Assembly: GCF_042651465.1 (NCBI RefSeq)
Contig: NZ_JBHSCZ010000005.1
Span: forward strand, 60,144-124,143
Source: Ferruginibacter yonginensis
GTDB taxonomy: Bacteria; Bacteroidota; Bacteroidia; Chitinophagales; Chitinophagaceae
Length of the DNA: 64,000 bases
Reading direction: 5' to 3'
Below the pieces are notes generated by a model. The model searched no databases. It was not told where the DNA came from and saw nothing but the letters and a program-made list of their open reading frames with translations. The translations under genes were made by a program, and so were the position numbers. Below are positions 7,131 to 15,671 of this stretch, piece after piece. Position 1 is the first letter of the stretch. Each line of letters starts with the position of its first letter.

Positions 7131-7439
7131 AGCAACGTCTCGGCCCTTGCCGGACGTTGCGTAAGAAAAATGAGCTGTGAATTTAGCAAAACTTCCTGCT
7201 GGGCTTTCCTTTCCATTCAATGCTAACATTTGCCATAGGAGATGGATATGGTTTGGTATTATGACATAATCATAGATTTTTATCTTCACCTGCGCTATTA
7301 GATATTTCCAAGAATCAACAACAATCATTTTGAATCCATCATCTTGTAATAAATGTTTATGTCCAATGATAGTATCGGTGTAGAAGTAGGACTGTAAATA
7401 ATCCATCTGTCCTTGGCGCTTATAGGGGTTGTGATTCAT
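7044..7439 (-). pseudogene. REP-associated tyrosine transposase (RAYT, IS200-like), internally deleted
   Basis: RAYTs are single-copy relatives of IS200 TnpA that nick and join REP hairpins through a HUH motif and a Tyr nucleophile. The open frame of 131 codons keeps the N-terminal fold with YDYVIIPNHIHLLWQ (HIH is the HUH motif) and the C-terminal YPWSSTKFYELGIDEFG. Between FAKFTAH and EEYPWSS the expected 60-70 residues, including the catalytic Tyr helix, are missing. They are replaced by a family A palindrome (7128-7165). The frame happens to stay open, but the protein should be inactive. Confidence 0.75.
7128..7165. repeat. family A palindromic repeat, copy 4, inside the RAYT remnant
   Basis: Arms GCAACGTC (7132-7139) and GACGTTGC (7153-7160), nearly identical to copy 1 including CGCA before and GTAAG after. 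It lies exactly at the internal deletion of the transposase. Confidence 0.88.
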
Positions 7440-7517
7440 TTGTTGAAAATAGTATTTTTAAAGAACTTGCTAAAAGTGAAACGCAAATAATTTTGAGGTT
7501 TTTTTACTTAATGGTTT

Positions 7518-7539
7518 CGGTTGGTGATGACACCAACCG
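7518..7539. repeat. family B palindromic repeat, solo copy
   Basis: CGGTTGGTG (7518-7526) and CACCAACCG (7531-7539) form a perfect 9-bp stem. Unlike copies 1-5 it has no transposase tail beside it. Confidence 0.8.
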
Positions 7540-7546
7540 ATAAGAG

Positions 7547-7622
7547 AAGGTTTTCGTTTTTTAAAGAAGTTAGTGGAGATATTGACGCAACGTCCTGCAA
7601 GGGCAGAGACGTTGCTGCGAAG
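7547..7622. repeat. 75-bp direct repeat, second copy, containing family A copy 5
   Basis: Partner of 2205-2279. It includes family A arms GCAACGTC (7587-7594) and GACGTTGC (7608-7615) with the same CTGC/GCAG inner stem. It marks the right edge of the accessory island. Confidence 0.8.
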
Positions 7623-7679
7623 AAACCGATAAGGAAAATATACCCACTGCTGGGTACATAATAATTATTTGCATAATAT

Positions 7680-7687
7680 AGATTTGA
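7680..7687 (+). promoter_or_regulatory. candidate -7 promoter element
   Basis: TAGATTTG matches TAnnTTTG and lies 15 bases before the ATG of the lipoprotein gene. The upstream -33 TTG is not at the usual distance. Confidence 0.4.
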
Positions 7688-7702
7688 ATTAAAAATAACA
7701 TC

Positions 7703-8182
7703 ATGAAAAAATTATTATTTATTTCGATGGTAACATTGGTTATGGCATCTTGTAATAACGAAACACAAAAAACGGTTGTTACCCCAACATTTAGTTTAGA
7801 TAGTGCTAAAATGGCCATTGCAGAAAGTAACAAAACCTATGGCGAAGGTTTTGCAAAAGCAGATTCGAGTTTATTTATTAGTAAGTACACAAAAGATGGC
7901 TGTATTATGCCAGCAAATGCACCTAAACTATGCGGCAGTCAGGCAATTGGTATGTTTTTTAAAGGAGCACAAGGTATGGGAGTACAAAATATTCGTTTAA
8001 CAACAGAAGAGGTAATGGGTGGGCCTGAAGTAGTAGTTGAAACCGGACAGTATGAATTACTTGGAGCTGAAAATAAAAGTTTAGATAAAGGAAAATTTGT
8101 AGTGGTGTGGAAAATGGAAGATGGTAAATGGAAAATGCACAGAGATATTTTTACTACTGATGCTGCACCTGCAACACAATAA
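7703..8182 (+). CDS. SnoaL/DUF4440-like lipoprotein
   Basis: A 159-residue lipoprotein with signal peptide MKKLLF... and a lipobox ending at Cys16 or 17 (MASC). The mature part has the NTF2-like cone-fold layout: an N-terminal helix with YGEGFAKAD and FISKYTKDGCIMPANAP, then a strand block ending in FVVVWKMEDGKWKMHRDIF, which is typical of DUF4440/SnoaL-like ketosteroid-isomerase relatives. No substrate can be named. It stands alone between a promoter-like box and a hairpin terminator. It is the first ordinary gene after the repeat island. Confidence 0.8.
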   Translation: MKKLLFISMVTLVMASCNNETQKTVVTPTFSLDSAKMAIAESNKTYGEGFAKADSSLFISKYTKDGCIMPANAPKLCGSQAIGMFFKGAQGMGVQNIRLTTEEVMGGPEVVVETGQYELLGAENKSLDKGKFVVVWKMEDGKWKMHRDIFTTDAAPATQ

Positions 8183-8191
8183 AATAAACAT

Positions 8192-8226
8192 ATGAGGTTT
8201 GTACAAATAAAATGTACGAACCTCAT
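8192..8226. terminator. 13-bp hairpin, likely terminator
   Basis: ATGAGGTTTGTAC pairs with GTACGAACCTCAT (one G-U) around a 9-base A/T loop. It lies ten bases after the lipoprotein stop codon. The T tract after it is short. Confidence 0.65.
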
Positions 8227-8245
8227 TTACAAAATTTGTGTAACG

Positions 8246-8253
8246 TAACTTTG
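8246..8253 (+). promoter_or_regulatory. candidate -7 promoter element
   Basis: TAACTTTG matches TAnnTTTG and lies 57 bases before the phosphoesterase ATG, just past the preceding terminator. Confidence 0.4.
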
Positions 8254-8309
8254 AATATCATAACAGCATCTTTTTTGCTGCAAATAACAGTATACTCAAG
8301 GTACAGTAC

Positions 8310-9047
8310 ATGGCTAAAACTTTTGTAATTGGCGATATACATGGAGGTTTAAAGGCATTGCAACAGGTATTACAATTAGCGCCTATTAACACCCATGATA
8401 CCCTCATTTTTTTAGGCGATTATGTTGATGGTTGGAGCGAAGCAGCGCCAGTAGTTGATTTTGTGATGCAATTGGCAACACAACAACCATGTATTTTTAT
8501 TAAAGGTAACCACGATTGGTGGTGTGAGCAGTGGCTGGCAACAGGTATAGCTAATGAAACTTGGGTTCAACACGGTGGTGCTGAAACTATGCAGAGTTAT
8601 AAAGACTATACATTTGAAACCATGCAAGCGCATCTTCAGTTTTTTAAATCCCTGCCATACTTTTATATAGATGAAGCTAATCGTTTATTTATACATGCCG
8701 GTTTTACTGAAGGGCAAAATGTAACGACTGATTTTACTACAGCTCCTGAAAAATGGGATCGTACACTCTGGTACGAAGCCATTAAGTTAAATGGTATAGG
8801 GCCTCAAACTAAACCAGTTTTATCAACACGAATGCAATTGTACAGCGAAATATTTATGGGTCATACACCCACTACTTACAACGATTGTACAACGCCTATG
8901 CAAGTGGGTAATATTATAAATGTTGATACAGGTGCAGCATTTAAAGGCAAATTGAGTATAATGGATGTTGCCACAAAAGCTTATTGGCAAAGCGATGCAT
9001 TACCACTTTTGTACCCAAATGAGGTTGGCAGAAACAAAAATGATTGA
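8310..9047 (+). CDS. PPP-type metallophosphoesterase
   Basis: A cytoplasmic 245-residue phosphoesterase of the calcineurin-like superfamily, PPP subgroup, related to bacterial Ser/Thr phosphatases and diadenosine tetraphosphatases. All metal-binding signatures are present: GDIHGG (Asp9, His11), GDYVDG (Asp37), GNHDWW (Asn67, His68), then IHAGF and MGHTP with the later His ligands. The substrate cannot be told from sequence. The next gene starts within a few bases of its end, so the two may be cotranscribed. Confidence 0.88.
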   Translation: MAKTFVIGDIHGGLKALQQVLQLAPINTHDTLIFLGDYVDGWSEAAPVVDFVMQLATQQPCIFIKGNHDWWCEQWLATGIANETWVQHGGAETMQSYKDYTFETMQAHLQFFKSLPYFYIDEANRLFIHAGFTEGQNVTTDFTTAPEKWDRTLWYEAIKLNGIGPQTKPVLSTRMQLYSEIFMGHTPTTYNDCTTPMQVGNIINVDTGAAFKGKLSIMDVATKAYWQSDALPLLYPNEVGRNKND

Positions 9048-9064
9048 TGTTGCTTTCTAAAAAA

Positions 9065-9469
9065 ATGCATAATTTTATGCATCTGAAAAAAATTACCACC
9101 ATATTATTTCTTTCAATGTATCTATTCGCTTCTACCGAAGCAATTGAGCTTTGTAAATTACCTGTGGTGGTGCAACATTTTTTTGAACACAAAAAAGAAA
9201 ATCCAACTATATCATGGACTGCTTTTTTAACCATGCATTATTTAAATGGTTCTCCGAAAGATAAGGACTATGATAGAGACATGCAACTGCCCTTTAAAAC
9301 ACATACCGCTTGTATGGGTTGTACCCTGCAAGATTTTGTACCGTTGGTCAATCATTTTACTATTCAGAAATCTGTAAAAATATTGGAGCAAAAATTTATA
9401 GTTCCTGTTGATCAACATTTCACTTCTTCTTATTTAGCTGCTATATGGCAGCCTCCAAAATCGGCTTAA
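9065..9469 (+). CDS. hypothetical secreted protein upstream of the metal efflux operon
   Basis: I recognise no family. The start is uncertain: TTG 9044, ATG 9047, ATG 9065 and ATG 9077 are in frame. The last two give a normal signal peptide (MHLKKITTILFLS...) ending near STEA. The mature part is about 110 residues and carries HTACMGCT, a Cys-x-x-Cys pair with a nearby His that could bind metal or be redox active. It lies 86 bases before the RND efflux gene, and I recall small proteins of this type beside CusA-like genes in Bacteroidota. Confidence 0.65.
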   Translation: MHNFMHLKKITTILFLSMYLFASTEAIELCKLPVVVQHFFEHKKENPTISWTAFLTMHYLNGSPKDKDYDRDMQLPFKTHTACMGCTLQDFVPLVNHFTIQKSVKILEQKFIVPVDQHFTSSYLAAIWQPPKSA

Positions 9470-9483
9470 TTAATAACTATAAT

Positions 9484-9516
9484 GTTACCGCTTTGTATGT
9501 ACAAAAGTGAGGTAAC
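9484..9516. promoter_or_regulatory. hairpin between the small secreted protein and the efflux gene
   Basis: GTTACC (9484-9489) pairs with GGTAAC (9511-9516), and inside it CTTTGTA pairs with TACAAAAG. No T tract follows, so it may be an attenuator or RNA-processing hairpin rather than a simple terminator. Confidence 0.4.
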
Positions 9517-9554
9517 GCCGTGTATTAATTAATCATTTAAAGTTTTACGATTGT

Positions 9555-12500
9555 ATGCTTACAAAAATAATTGAGTTTTCCGTGAGGAATAAACTCATCA
9601 TTGGTTTATTTGTATTGGCCTTAATTGGTGTGGGTATTTACCAAGCCACCAAATTACCTATTGATGCAGTGCCAGATATTACCAATAATCAAGTTCAAAT
9701 AATTACAACAGCACCTGCATTGGGTGCAACAGATATAGAACGTTTGATAACTTTCCCCATTGAACAAGTAAATAGTAACATAGAAGGTATTCATGAAATA
9801 AGAAGTTTTTCTCGTTTTGGTTTATCGCTAGTTACTATTGTTTTTGATGATGCTATTGATGTGTATTGGGCTCGACAACAAGTGGCGGAACGTTTACAAC
9901 AAGTGCAAAGTCAAATACCAAAAGGCGTGGGTACGCCCACCTTAGGGCCAATTAGTTCGGGCTTGGGTGAAATTTATCAATATGTAGTTAAACCTAAAAA
10001 AGGGTACGAGCAACAATATGATGCTACTGCGTTACGTACTATTCAAGATTGGATTATTAGACGCCAATTACTCGGCGTACCAGGTGTTGCCGAAGTAAGT
10101 AGTTTTGGCGGTAAATTAAAGCAATATGAAATTGCCATCAACCCCAATAAATTAAATAGCTATCATATTAGTATTGATGATGTATTTAAAGCAATTGCTG
10201 CTAATAATCAAAATACAGGTGGGGCGTATATTGAAAAAGGTCCTACCGTTTTATTTATACGAAGTGAAGGTTTAATTACCAATAAAACGGATATAGAAAA
10301 TATTGCTATCAAGCAAAATTCTGAAGGTACCTCCTTAATGGTGAGGGATGTTGCTGAAGTTAAAATTGGTTATGCTACAAGGTATGGTGCAATGTGCTAT
10401 AACGATGAAGGTGAAGTAGCCGGCGCCATTGTAATGATGTTGAAAGGCGCTAATAGCAGTGAGGTAATCAAAAAAGTAAAAGAACGGGTTACACAAATAC
10501 AAAAAACGTTGCCAGAAGGTATTGTGCTTGAGCCATTTTTAGATAGAACTAAAATGGTAAACAATGCTATCAGTACTGTTGAACAAAATTTATTAGAAGG
10601 TGCGTTAATTGTAGTGTTTGTATTGGTATTGTTTTTAGGCAATTTTAGGGCAGGTTTATTGGTAGCATCCGTAATTCCATTGGCGATGTTATTTGCTATT
10701 AGTATGATGAATTTATTTAGTGTGAGTGGTAATTTAATGAGCTTGGGTGCGTTAGATTTTGGTTTAATTGTAGATGGTGCTGTCATTATTGTAGAAGCGG
10801 TGATGCACCAACTCATGCATCAAAAAAAGAACAGCAGCAATACGTTAACGGTTGCCCAAATGGATCATCAAGTAACACAATCTGCCAGTAAAATGATGAA
10901 CAGCGCTGTGTTTGGACAAATCATCATCTTAATTGTATACCTACCCATTTTTACGTTACAAGGTATTGAAGGCAAAATGTTTAAACCAATGGCTCAAACG
11001 GTTGCCTTTGCTTTATTAGGTGCATTTATTTTATCGCTCACTTATATACCGATGATGAGTGCGTTGGTATTAAGTAAAAAAACGACACATAAACAAAATT
11101 TTTCAGATAGATTAATGGCAGCCATTGAGCGTACTTATCAAAAAGTTTTGCTGAAAGTATTACGCATACCTACCATTATTTTAGGTGCTGTGGTGGGTTT
11201 GTTTGTATTGGCGGTCGTTGTGTTAACCTCTTTAGGGGGCGAATTTATTCCTGCTTTAGAAGAGGGGGATTTTGCTGTTGATACAAGGGTATTAACGGGT
11301 AGTAATTTAAATACCACCATCGACTATACCCAAAAGGCTGCTCATATTTTAAAGACTCGTTTTCCTGAGGTTGAAAAAGTAGTGACTAAAATAGGAAGTG
11401 GGGAAGTACCCACCGATCCGATGCCGATGGAAGCTAGTGATATGATGGTGGTGTTGAAAGATAAAAAATACTGGACATCCGCTACCAATTTTGATGACCT
11501 CTCTGCAAAAATGAGTAAAGCTTTGCAAGATGTACCAGGCATCACCGCTAGTTTTCAATACCCTGTTCAAATGCGTTTTAATGAGTTGATGACAGGGGCA
11601 AGGCAAGATGTAGTGTGTAAAATTTTTGGTGAAAATTTAGATAGTTTGGCCGCCACCGCAGAAAAGTTAGGAAAGATTGTTAACACCGTTGCCGGTACAA
11701 AAAATTTATATGTTGAAACGGTTACAGGTATGCCACAAATTATTATTGAATACAATCGGCCTGTAATTGCTCAATATAATTTATCTATTGAAGCCATTAA
11801 CAATGTTGTCAATACCGCCTTTGCTGGCCAATCAACCGGGCTGGTTTTTGAAGATGAAAAACGTTTTGATTTAGTGGTTCGCTTAGATGCTTCTCAAAAA
11901 CAACAATTAGAAGATGTTCAAAATTTATTGATTCCAACGCCCAATGGTAATCAAATTCCGTTAAGACAATTAGCAACTGTGTCCATAAAAGATGGTCCTA
12001 ATCAAATTCAACGAGAAGATGCTAAACGTAGAATTGTAGTGGGTTTTAACGTAAGAGGTAGAGATGTACAAAGTATTGTAACGGAATTACAACAAAAAGT
12101 AAATGCTCAATTAAAAACACCAATTGGTTATTACATTACCTATGGCGGCAGTTTTGAAAACCTCAATAAAGCCAAAGCAAGGTTAATGATAGCAGTGCCC
12201 ATTTCATTACTGCTCATTTTCATTTTGTTGTTTTTTGCTTTTAAATCAGTAAAGCAAGGCTTACTTATTTACACAGCCATTCCACTATCAGCCATTGGCG
12301 GTATCTTTTTTTTAGCACTAAGGGGCATGCCCTTTAGTATCAGTGCTGGTGTAGGTTTTATTGCACTCTTTGGTGTGGCCGTATTAAATGGTATTGTATT
12401 AATTGCAGAATTTAATCGATTAAAATTAAGTGGTATGAAAAATTTATTGGCCGTAGTTGTTAAAGGAACAACGGTACGTTTGCGACCTGTTTTAATGACT

Positions 12501-13898
12501 GCTTTTGTAGCATCATTGGGCTTTTTACCTATGGCATTGAGCAATGGTGCAGGTGCTGAAGTACAACGTCCTTTAGCAACTGTAGTAATTGGTGGTTTAA
12601 TGATTGCTACTTTTTTAACCTTGTTTGTACTGCCGATTTTGTACATCATTTTTGAAAATGGTTTGGGTGCAAAACCGAAACAATTATCAAAAATAACAGC
12701 GTTATTATGCCTTGTATTGTTTTCAACTTATGTGCAGGCTCAACAGCCAATTGATTTAAAAACGGCTACACAAATTGCTGTAAATAATAACTTGCTTTTA
12801 AAAGAAGCACAGCAAAAAATTACCTATGCAGGTATGATGATGAAAACAGCAAACATCATCCCCAATACCAATGTGTTAGCAGATGTTGGACAAATAAACA
12901 GTTCTTTTACTGATACTAAATTTGCGATAACACAAACGCTCAATTTTCCCATAGTATATAAAAAGCAACAGCAATTATTGACCGCTGAGTGGGATTTGAG
13001 TAAACTTTCAAAAACTGCAAAAGAAGTAGAAATTAAAAAATTAGTAGCTACTACATTTTATGAGTATTTGTATTTGCAACAACAACAACAAACATTGGCA
13101 AGTGCAGATAGTATGTACCAAGCACTGTTAAATAAAGCCACTTTACGTTTGCAAAAAGGTGAAAGTAATATCTTAGAAAAGGCAACTTTTCAAAATCAAT
13201 ATGCAGCCATACAAACGCAACGCAATCAAGTAGCGCAAGCTTTACATATTGCACAGTTTCAACTGCAATATTTATTACAAACAGATACATTGTATATGCC
13301 AACGGCTCCTTACAAAGCACCTGCTATTGTGTTAATAGATACTGCCATTGGCACCACTCCTTATTTGCAATTGTTAGCACAACAAAAGAAAATTCAAACG
13401 GCTGTAACGGCAGTTGAAAAATCAAAGTTGGCGCCTGATTTATTGTTAGGTTACAGCAATGGAAGTATTAGAGGGGTAGGGGCCGATAATAAATTGTACA
13501 CCGCATCGCAACGCTTTAATTCAGTACAAGTTGGGCTGGGTATTCCCCTATTTAATGCAGCACAAAAAGCAAAAGTAAAAGCCAGTAAGTTTAATGAAAC
13601 TGTTGTAGATGCTACTATTAATACTGAAAAAGCAGCTTTACAACTTCAATTAAAAACAGCCATGGAGCAATATAAAAAGTCAATGGAGTTGTTAGCTGAG
13701 TTTGAAAATGGTATTTTAAAAAATAACCAACTGATATACAGTACTGCTTTAAAGCAATTTAATAGTGGCGATATTAATTACTTAGATTTTGTACAACTCA
13801 TTAACCAATGTTTTGTAGTTACAAACCAGTATACGAGTGCTGTTAAAGCATACAACGATGCTGTAATAACGTTGCAATACCTCACTGCTTCATTATAA
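9555..13898 (+). CDS. CusA/CzcA heavy-metal RND efflux pump fused to a TolC-like outer-membrane factor
   Basis: A single 1447-residue polypeptide. Residues 1-1040 are a heavy-metal RND pump: a first transmembrane helix after MLTKIIEFSVRNK, VPDITNNQVQI, two periplasmic porter domains, and the proton-relay motif DFGLIVDGAV in TM4. Two six-helix bundles end near residue 1035. After a second signal-like hydrophobic stretch (about 1050-1062, ending VQAQQ) comes a CusC/TolC-type domain of about 385 residues with long coiled-coil helices. The whole should extrude Cu(I)/Ag(I)-like or divalent metals from periplasm to outside; the metal is not settled. Cytoplasmic cleavage after the hydrophobic stretch would free the outer-membrane part. 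The adaptor gene follows 37 bases later. Confidence 0.93.
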   Translation: MLTKIIEFSVRNKLIIGLFVLALIGVGIYQATKLPIDAVPDITNNQVQIITTAPALGATDIERLITFPIEQVNSNIEGIHEIRSFSRFGLSLVTIVFDDAIDVYWARQQVAERLQQVQSQIPKGVGTPTLGPISSGLGEIYQYVVKPKKGYEQQYDATALRTIQDWIIRRQLLGVPGVAEVSSFGGKLKQYEIAINPNKLNSYHISIDDVFKAIAANNQNTGGAYIEKGPTVLFIRSEGLITNKTDIENIAIKQNSEGTSLMVRDVAEVKIGYATRYGAMCYNDEGEVAGAIVMMLKGANSSEVIKKVKERVTQIQKTLPEGIVLEPFLDRTKMVNNAISTVEQNLLEGALIVVFVLVLFLGNFRAGLLVASVIPLAMLFAISMMNLFSVSGNLMSLGALDFGLIVDGAVIIVEAVMHQLMHQKKNSSNTLTVAQMDHQVTQSASKMMNSAVFGQIIILIVYLPIFTLQGIEGKMFKPMAQTVAFALLGAFILSLTYIPMMSALVLSKKTTHKQNFSDRLMAAIERTYQKVLLKVLRIPTIILGAVVGLFVLAVVVLTSLGGEFIPALEEGDFAVDTRVLTGSNLNTTIDYTQKAAHILKTRFPEVEKVVTKIGSGEVPTDPMPMEASDMMVVLKDKKYWTSATNFDDLSAKMSKALQDVPGITASFQYPVQMRFNELMTGARQDVVCKIFGENLDSLAATAEKLGKIVNTVAGTKNLYVETVTGMPQIIIEYNRPVIAQYNLSIEAINNVVNTAFAGQSTGLVFEDEKRFDLVVRLDASQKQQLEDVQNLLIPTPNGNQIPLRQLATVSIKDGPNQIQREDAKRRIVVGFNVRGRDVQSIVTELQQKVNAQLKTPIGYYITYGGSFENLNKAKARLMIAVPISLLLIFILLFFAFKSVKQGLLIYTAIPLSAIGGIFFLALRGMPFSISAGVGFIALFGVAVLNGIVLIAEFNRLKLSGMKNLLAVVVKGTTVRLRPVLMTAFVASLGFLPMALSNGAGAEVQRPLATVVIGGLMIATFLTLFVLPILYIIFENGLGAKPKQLSKITALLCLVLFSTYVQAQQPIDLKTATQIAVNNNLLLKEAQQKITYAGMMMKTANIIPNTNVLADVGQINSSFTDTKFAITQTLNFPIVYKKQQQLLTAEWDLSKLSKTAKEVEIKKLVATTFYEYLYLQQQQQTLASADSMYQALLNKATLRLQKGESNILEKATFQNQYAAIQTQRNQVAQALHIAQFQLQYLLQTDTLYMPTAPYKAPAIVLIDTAIGTTPYLQLLAQQKKIQTAVTAVEKSKLAPDLLLGYSNGSIRGVGADNKLYTASQRFNSVQVGLGIPLFNAAQKAKVKASKFNETVVDATINTEKAALQLQLKTAMEQYKKSMELLAEFENGILKNNQLIYSTALKQFNSGDINYLDFVQLINQCFVVTNQYTSAVKAYNDAVITLQYLTASL

Positions 13899-13935
13899 TT
13901 TTTGAAACAGTTTTATCATTATTTAAAACAATAAA

Positions 13936-15066
13936 ATGAAATCATTATATATTATTTTAGGCTTAGCATTACTAATAAATGCATGTAGCAATAAACAATC
14001 AGCTCCCGATACTATGGAGCCAGCAGCACCAGAAAATGTGGTAACACTAACGCCTGCACAACTCAAAAATGCTCAAATTGAAATGGGTACTTTCAGTTCA
14101 AAAAATATTGCCACTGTGGTTAATGTAAATGGTAAAATTGATGTGCCTCCACAAAATATGGTTTCCGTTTCAGCTCCGCTAGGTGGCTATTTAAAAACAA
14201 CCAAACTATTGCCTGGTATGCATGTGAGCAAGGGTGAAGTTATTGCTACCATGCAAGATCCTCAGTATGTACAACTGCAACAAGATTACCTCGTTGCAAA
14301 ATCAAAATTACATTTTGCACAGCTAGAGTATAACCGACAAAAAGCGTTAAATGAAAACCAAGCTAGTAGCGATAAAGTAACGCAACAAGCACAGGCAGAA
14401 GTAAGTATGCAACAAATTGCAATGAATGCTTTGTCAGAAAAATTAAGGTTGATCAATATTAATCCTGCTAATGTAACCGCCACAAGTATTAGCAACAGTA
14501 TCAATATTTACAGTGCTATTAATGGCTATGTAAGTAAGGTAAATGTTAATATTGGTAAATATGTAAACCCTGCTGATGTTTTATTTGAATTGATTGATCC
14601 TACTGATATACACCTCAATTTAAAAATTTACGAAAAAGATATTGCACAGTTGGCTATTGGGCAAAAATTAAAAGCCTATGCTAACAATAACCCCAACGTT
14701 TTATACGATTGTGAAATTATTTTAATTAGTAAAGATATCACCAATGAGGGCATTACAGAAGTACATTGTCATTTCGAAAAATACGATAAGACGCTCATGC
14801 CAGGCATGTATATGAATGCTGCTATTGAGGTAGCAACGAATGTAAACAATGCTTTGCCAGAAGAAGCAGTTGTAAATTTTGAAGGAAAAAATTATGTGTT
14901 TGTAGCCAATAGTGCACAGCAATTTACTTTAACAGCAGTAACCTTGGGTATCAAAGAAAATGGTTTTGTTGCTATATCTAATGCAGCTGATTTTGGCCAA
15001 TCAAAAATTGTGACCAAAGGGGCGTATACACTATTAATGAAATTGAAAAATAAAGACGAAGAGTAA
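13936..15066 (+). CDS. CusB-type periplasmic adaptor of the RND efflux pump
   Basis: A membrane-fusion lipoprotein of 376 residues linking the inner-membrane pump to the outer-membrane channel. The signal peptide ends in the lipobox LINAC with the acylated Cys at 17. A barrel-sandwich half (VSAPLGGYL, GMHVSKGEVIAT) follows, then an alpha-hairpin rich in Gln (about 95-150), the second lipoyl half (YSAINGYVSKVNVNIGKYV), a beta-barrel domain and a C-terminal membrane-proximal domain. It completes the system with the fused CusA-TolC gene just upstream. No Met-rich or His-rich metallochaperone tail is seen. Confidence 0.92.
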   Translation: MKSLYIILGLALLINACSNKQSAPDTMEPAAPENVVTLTPAQLKNAQIEMGTFSSKNIATVVNVNGKIDVPPQNMVSVSAPLGGYLKTTKLLPGMHVSKGEVIATMQDPQYVQLQQDYLVAKSKLHFAQLEYNRQKALNENQASSDKVTQQAQAEVSMQQIAMNALSEKLRLININPANVTATSISNSINIYSAINGYVSKVNVNIGKYVNPADVLFELIDPTDIHLNLKIYEKDIAQLAIGQKLKAYANNNPNVLYDCEIILISKDITNEGITEVHCHFEKYDKTLMPGMYMNAAIEVATNVNNALPEEAVVNFEGKNYVFVANSAQQFTLTAVTLGIKENGFVAISNAADFGQSKIVTKGAYTLLMKLKNKDEE

Positions 15067-15233
15067 AGGGTATCATTTTTTAATTGTTAAACATTCGTCT
15101 ACAACATTTGTTTAACCAAATACCTCATTAATTCTGTTTAATGTTACAATCTAAATTTTGTATAAAGATGTGATGTCTTTACAAGAAATAGCATTCGTAT
15201 GTTTTTTAATTTTCAATTATAAATATAAAATCC

Positions 15234-15671
15234 ATGAAGCTATTAACAACTGTTTGTGTAGCTGTTTTGCTCTTTTCATTCACTACATGGGAGCCAGATT
15301 TTGTAAAGGCAACACAAACTGCACAACAAAAAAAACAACTTATTTTATTGAATTTTTCTGGGTCTGATTGGTGTGTACCCTGCATTAGAATGCATAAAGA
15401 AATTTTTGCTGATGCAGGTTTCTTAAGCATGGCAGATACTACATTGGTAATGGTAAATGCAGATTTTCCTCGGAGTAAAAAACATCAATTACCGGCTGCA
15501 GTGGTACAGCAAAATGAAATGTTGGCTGAAAAATATAATCCCCAAGGCAAATTTCCTTTCACAGTTTTAATTACTCCTGCTGGTAAAGTCATTAAAACTT
15601 GGGATGGTATACCCAATCAAAATGCTACACAATTTGCACATACTGTAAAAACTATTTGCGATGGCTACTAA
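15234..15671 (+). CDS. thioredoxin-fold secreted protein
   Basis: A 145-residue protein with a signal peptide (MKLLTTVCVAVLLFSF) and a thioredoxin fold carrying SDWCVPC with Cys47 and Cys50. It resembles thioredoxin-like proteins of the DUF255/thioredoxin_7 type, including a KFPFTVLI cis-Pro segment. It probably reduces or relays disulfides outside the cytoplasm. Its end overlaps the start of the ApbE gene by 11 bases, so it is the first gene of the ApbE-DUF4266-DUF3570 operon. Confidence 0.87.
   Translation: MKLLTTVCVAVLLFSFTTWEPDFVKATQTAQQKKQLILLNFSGSDWCVPCIRMHKEIFADAGFLSMADTTLVMVNADFPRSKKHQLPAAVVQQNEMLAEKYNPQGKFPFTVLITPAGKVIKTWDGIPNQNATQFAHTVKTICDGY

Noticed and set aside
7044..7439. An intact active transposase
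   Set aside because: The catalytic Tyr region is missing and replaced by a palindrome; the open frame is fortuitous.
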